Under the pieces are notes generated by a model. The model was given only the letters and a program-made list of their open reading frames with translations. It was not told the DNA's origin and searched no databases. 6,942 bases of DNA from CAYJOG01 sp964371695 [NCBI: uncultured bacterium] (lineage in GTDB: Bacteria; CAYJOG01), in contig CAYJOG010000151.1 of assembly GCA_964371695.1 (NCBI GenBank), positions 1 through 6,942 on the forward strand, read 5' to 3'. Position numbers and translations under genes: made by a program. This document shows, piece after piece, positions 6,590 to 6,942 of this stretch (its first letter is position 1; each line of letters starts with the position of its first letter).

Positions 6590-6942
6590 TCAGCCGTTCA
6601 GCGCTTTCATCACAGCTTCACGCAGAGACCGGCTGCTGCCTTTATCCAGCTTACCTTGCATGTACACCACCTTGCCCTGTTTGCCCACCACAAGCAGGTT
6701 TGGGCCAAGGTCCACGCCAAACAGCTTGGAGGTCTTGCCCTCCCAGTCCAGCAGGCGGGGGACTTCGGGATAACCGCTGTTTTCTGCGATTTCTTCGATG
6801 CGGGTGAGCACCGTTTGCTTGTTGGCGTAAAAGGGCAGGTTTTTGAGCGTAATCATGCTCAGAATCTTGATTTTGGGGTTGTTGACGTAGAACTTGGCCA
6901 TGCTGTTGAAAAGGGCGATGGCTTCTTTTTCGGAATCTTTGG
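6590..6942 (-). CDS. Thioredoxin-fold (TlpA/redoxin-like) protein, 5' end outside window
   Basis: The reading frame is open through the right edge of the window, so the gene is truncated at its 5' end. An internal ATG at 6901 exists, but the coding character continues upstream of it (KDSEKEAIALFNSMAKF). The visible 117 residues fit the C-terminal part of a thioredoxin-like fold: a helix, the strand KIKILSMI, a long helical stretch, then FGVDLGPNLLVVGKQGKVVY. Here GPNLLVV is placed like the cis-proline loop of redoxins, followed by the beta-hairpin GKQGKVVY and a final helix (SLREAVMKAL). The CxxC or peroxidatic cysteine region would be in the missing N-terminal part, and no cysteine is visible in this portion, so activity as an oxidoreductase is unproven. 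It ends 19 bp before dctP on the same strand and may share its transcript. Confidence 0.6.
   Translation of the reverse strand, partial: KDSEKEAIALFNSMAKFYVNNPKIKILSMITLKNLPFYANKQTVLTRIEEIAENSGYPEVPRLLDWEGKTSKLFGVDLGPNLLVVGKQGKVVYMQGKLDKGSSRSLREAVMKALNG

Overview
The window reads as a chromosomal segment of a Gram-negative, probably proteobacterial organism. Two gene products start with lipoprotein signal peptides, there is a three-part TRAP uptake system and a chemoreceptor, and the DNA is moderately GC-rich with small palindromic repeats between genes. I cannot place it to class or genus with confidence. All six genes I support are on the minus strand, so transcription runs from the right end to the left end.

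Right half (about 6942 to 3555): a 5'-truncated gene for a thioredoxin-fold (TlpA/redoxin-like) protein is followed closely by a complete tripartite ATP-independent periplasmic (TRAP) transporter. Its order is solute-binding protein (dctP type, with a lipobox), small permease (dctQ type) and large permease (dctM type). Gaps are 19 bp and 11 bp, then a 4-bp ATGA overlap, so this is very likely one operon. The transporter should import an organic acid or similar anion from the periplasm using a sodium or proton gradient. The substrate cannot be read from sequence alone.

Middle (3554 to 3095): about 460 bp without a credible gene, but full of structure. It holds (a) a REPIN-like element, two exactly matching 24-nt REP palindromes with GTAG heads in inverted orientation (3392-3531); (b) an imperfect 18/19-bp direct repeat on either side of it (3329-3346 and 3551-3569); and (c) a run of five consecutive hairpins (3126-3268) ending about 30 bp before the chemoreceptor start codon. 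Two of these hairpins are related copies that differ by a compensated base pair. This is the most unusual part of the window.

Left half (3094 to 86): a 550-residue transmembrane methyl-accepting chemotaxis protein and, 48 bp downstream, a 435-residue lipoprotein of unknown function whose strand pattern suggests a beta-propeller. Both have good ribosome binding sites and probably form a second operon. The lipoprotein could be an accessory of the receptor, but that is inference from position. The extreme left end (about 1-52) carries another palindromic intergenic repeat that may continue outside the window.

I do not see a clearly new multi-gene system. The genes belong to known families, and the novelty candidates are the hairpin array and the receptor-lipoprotein pair.
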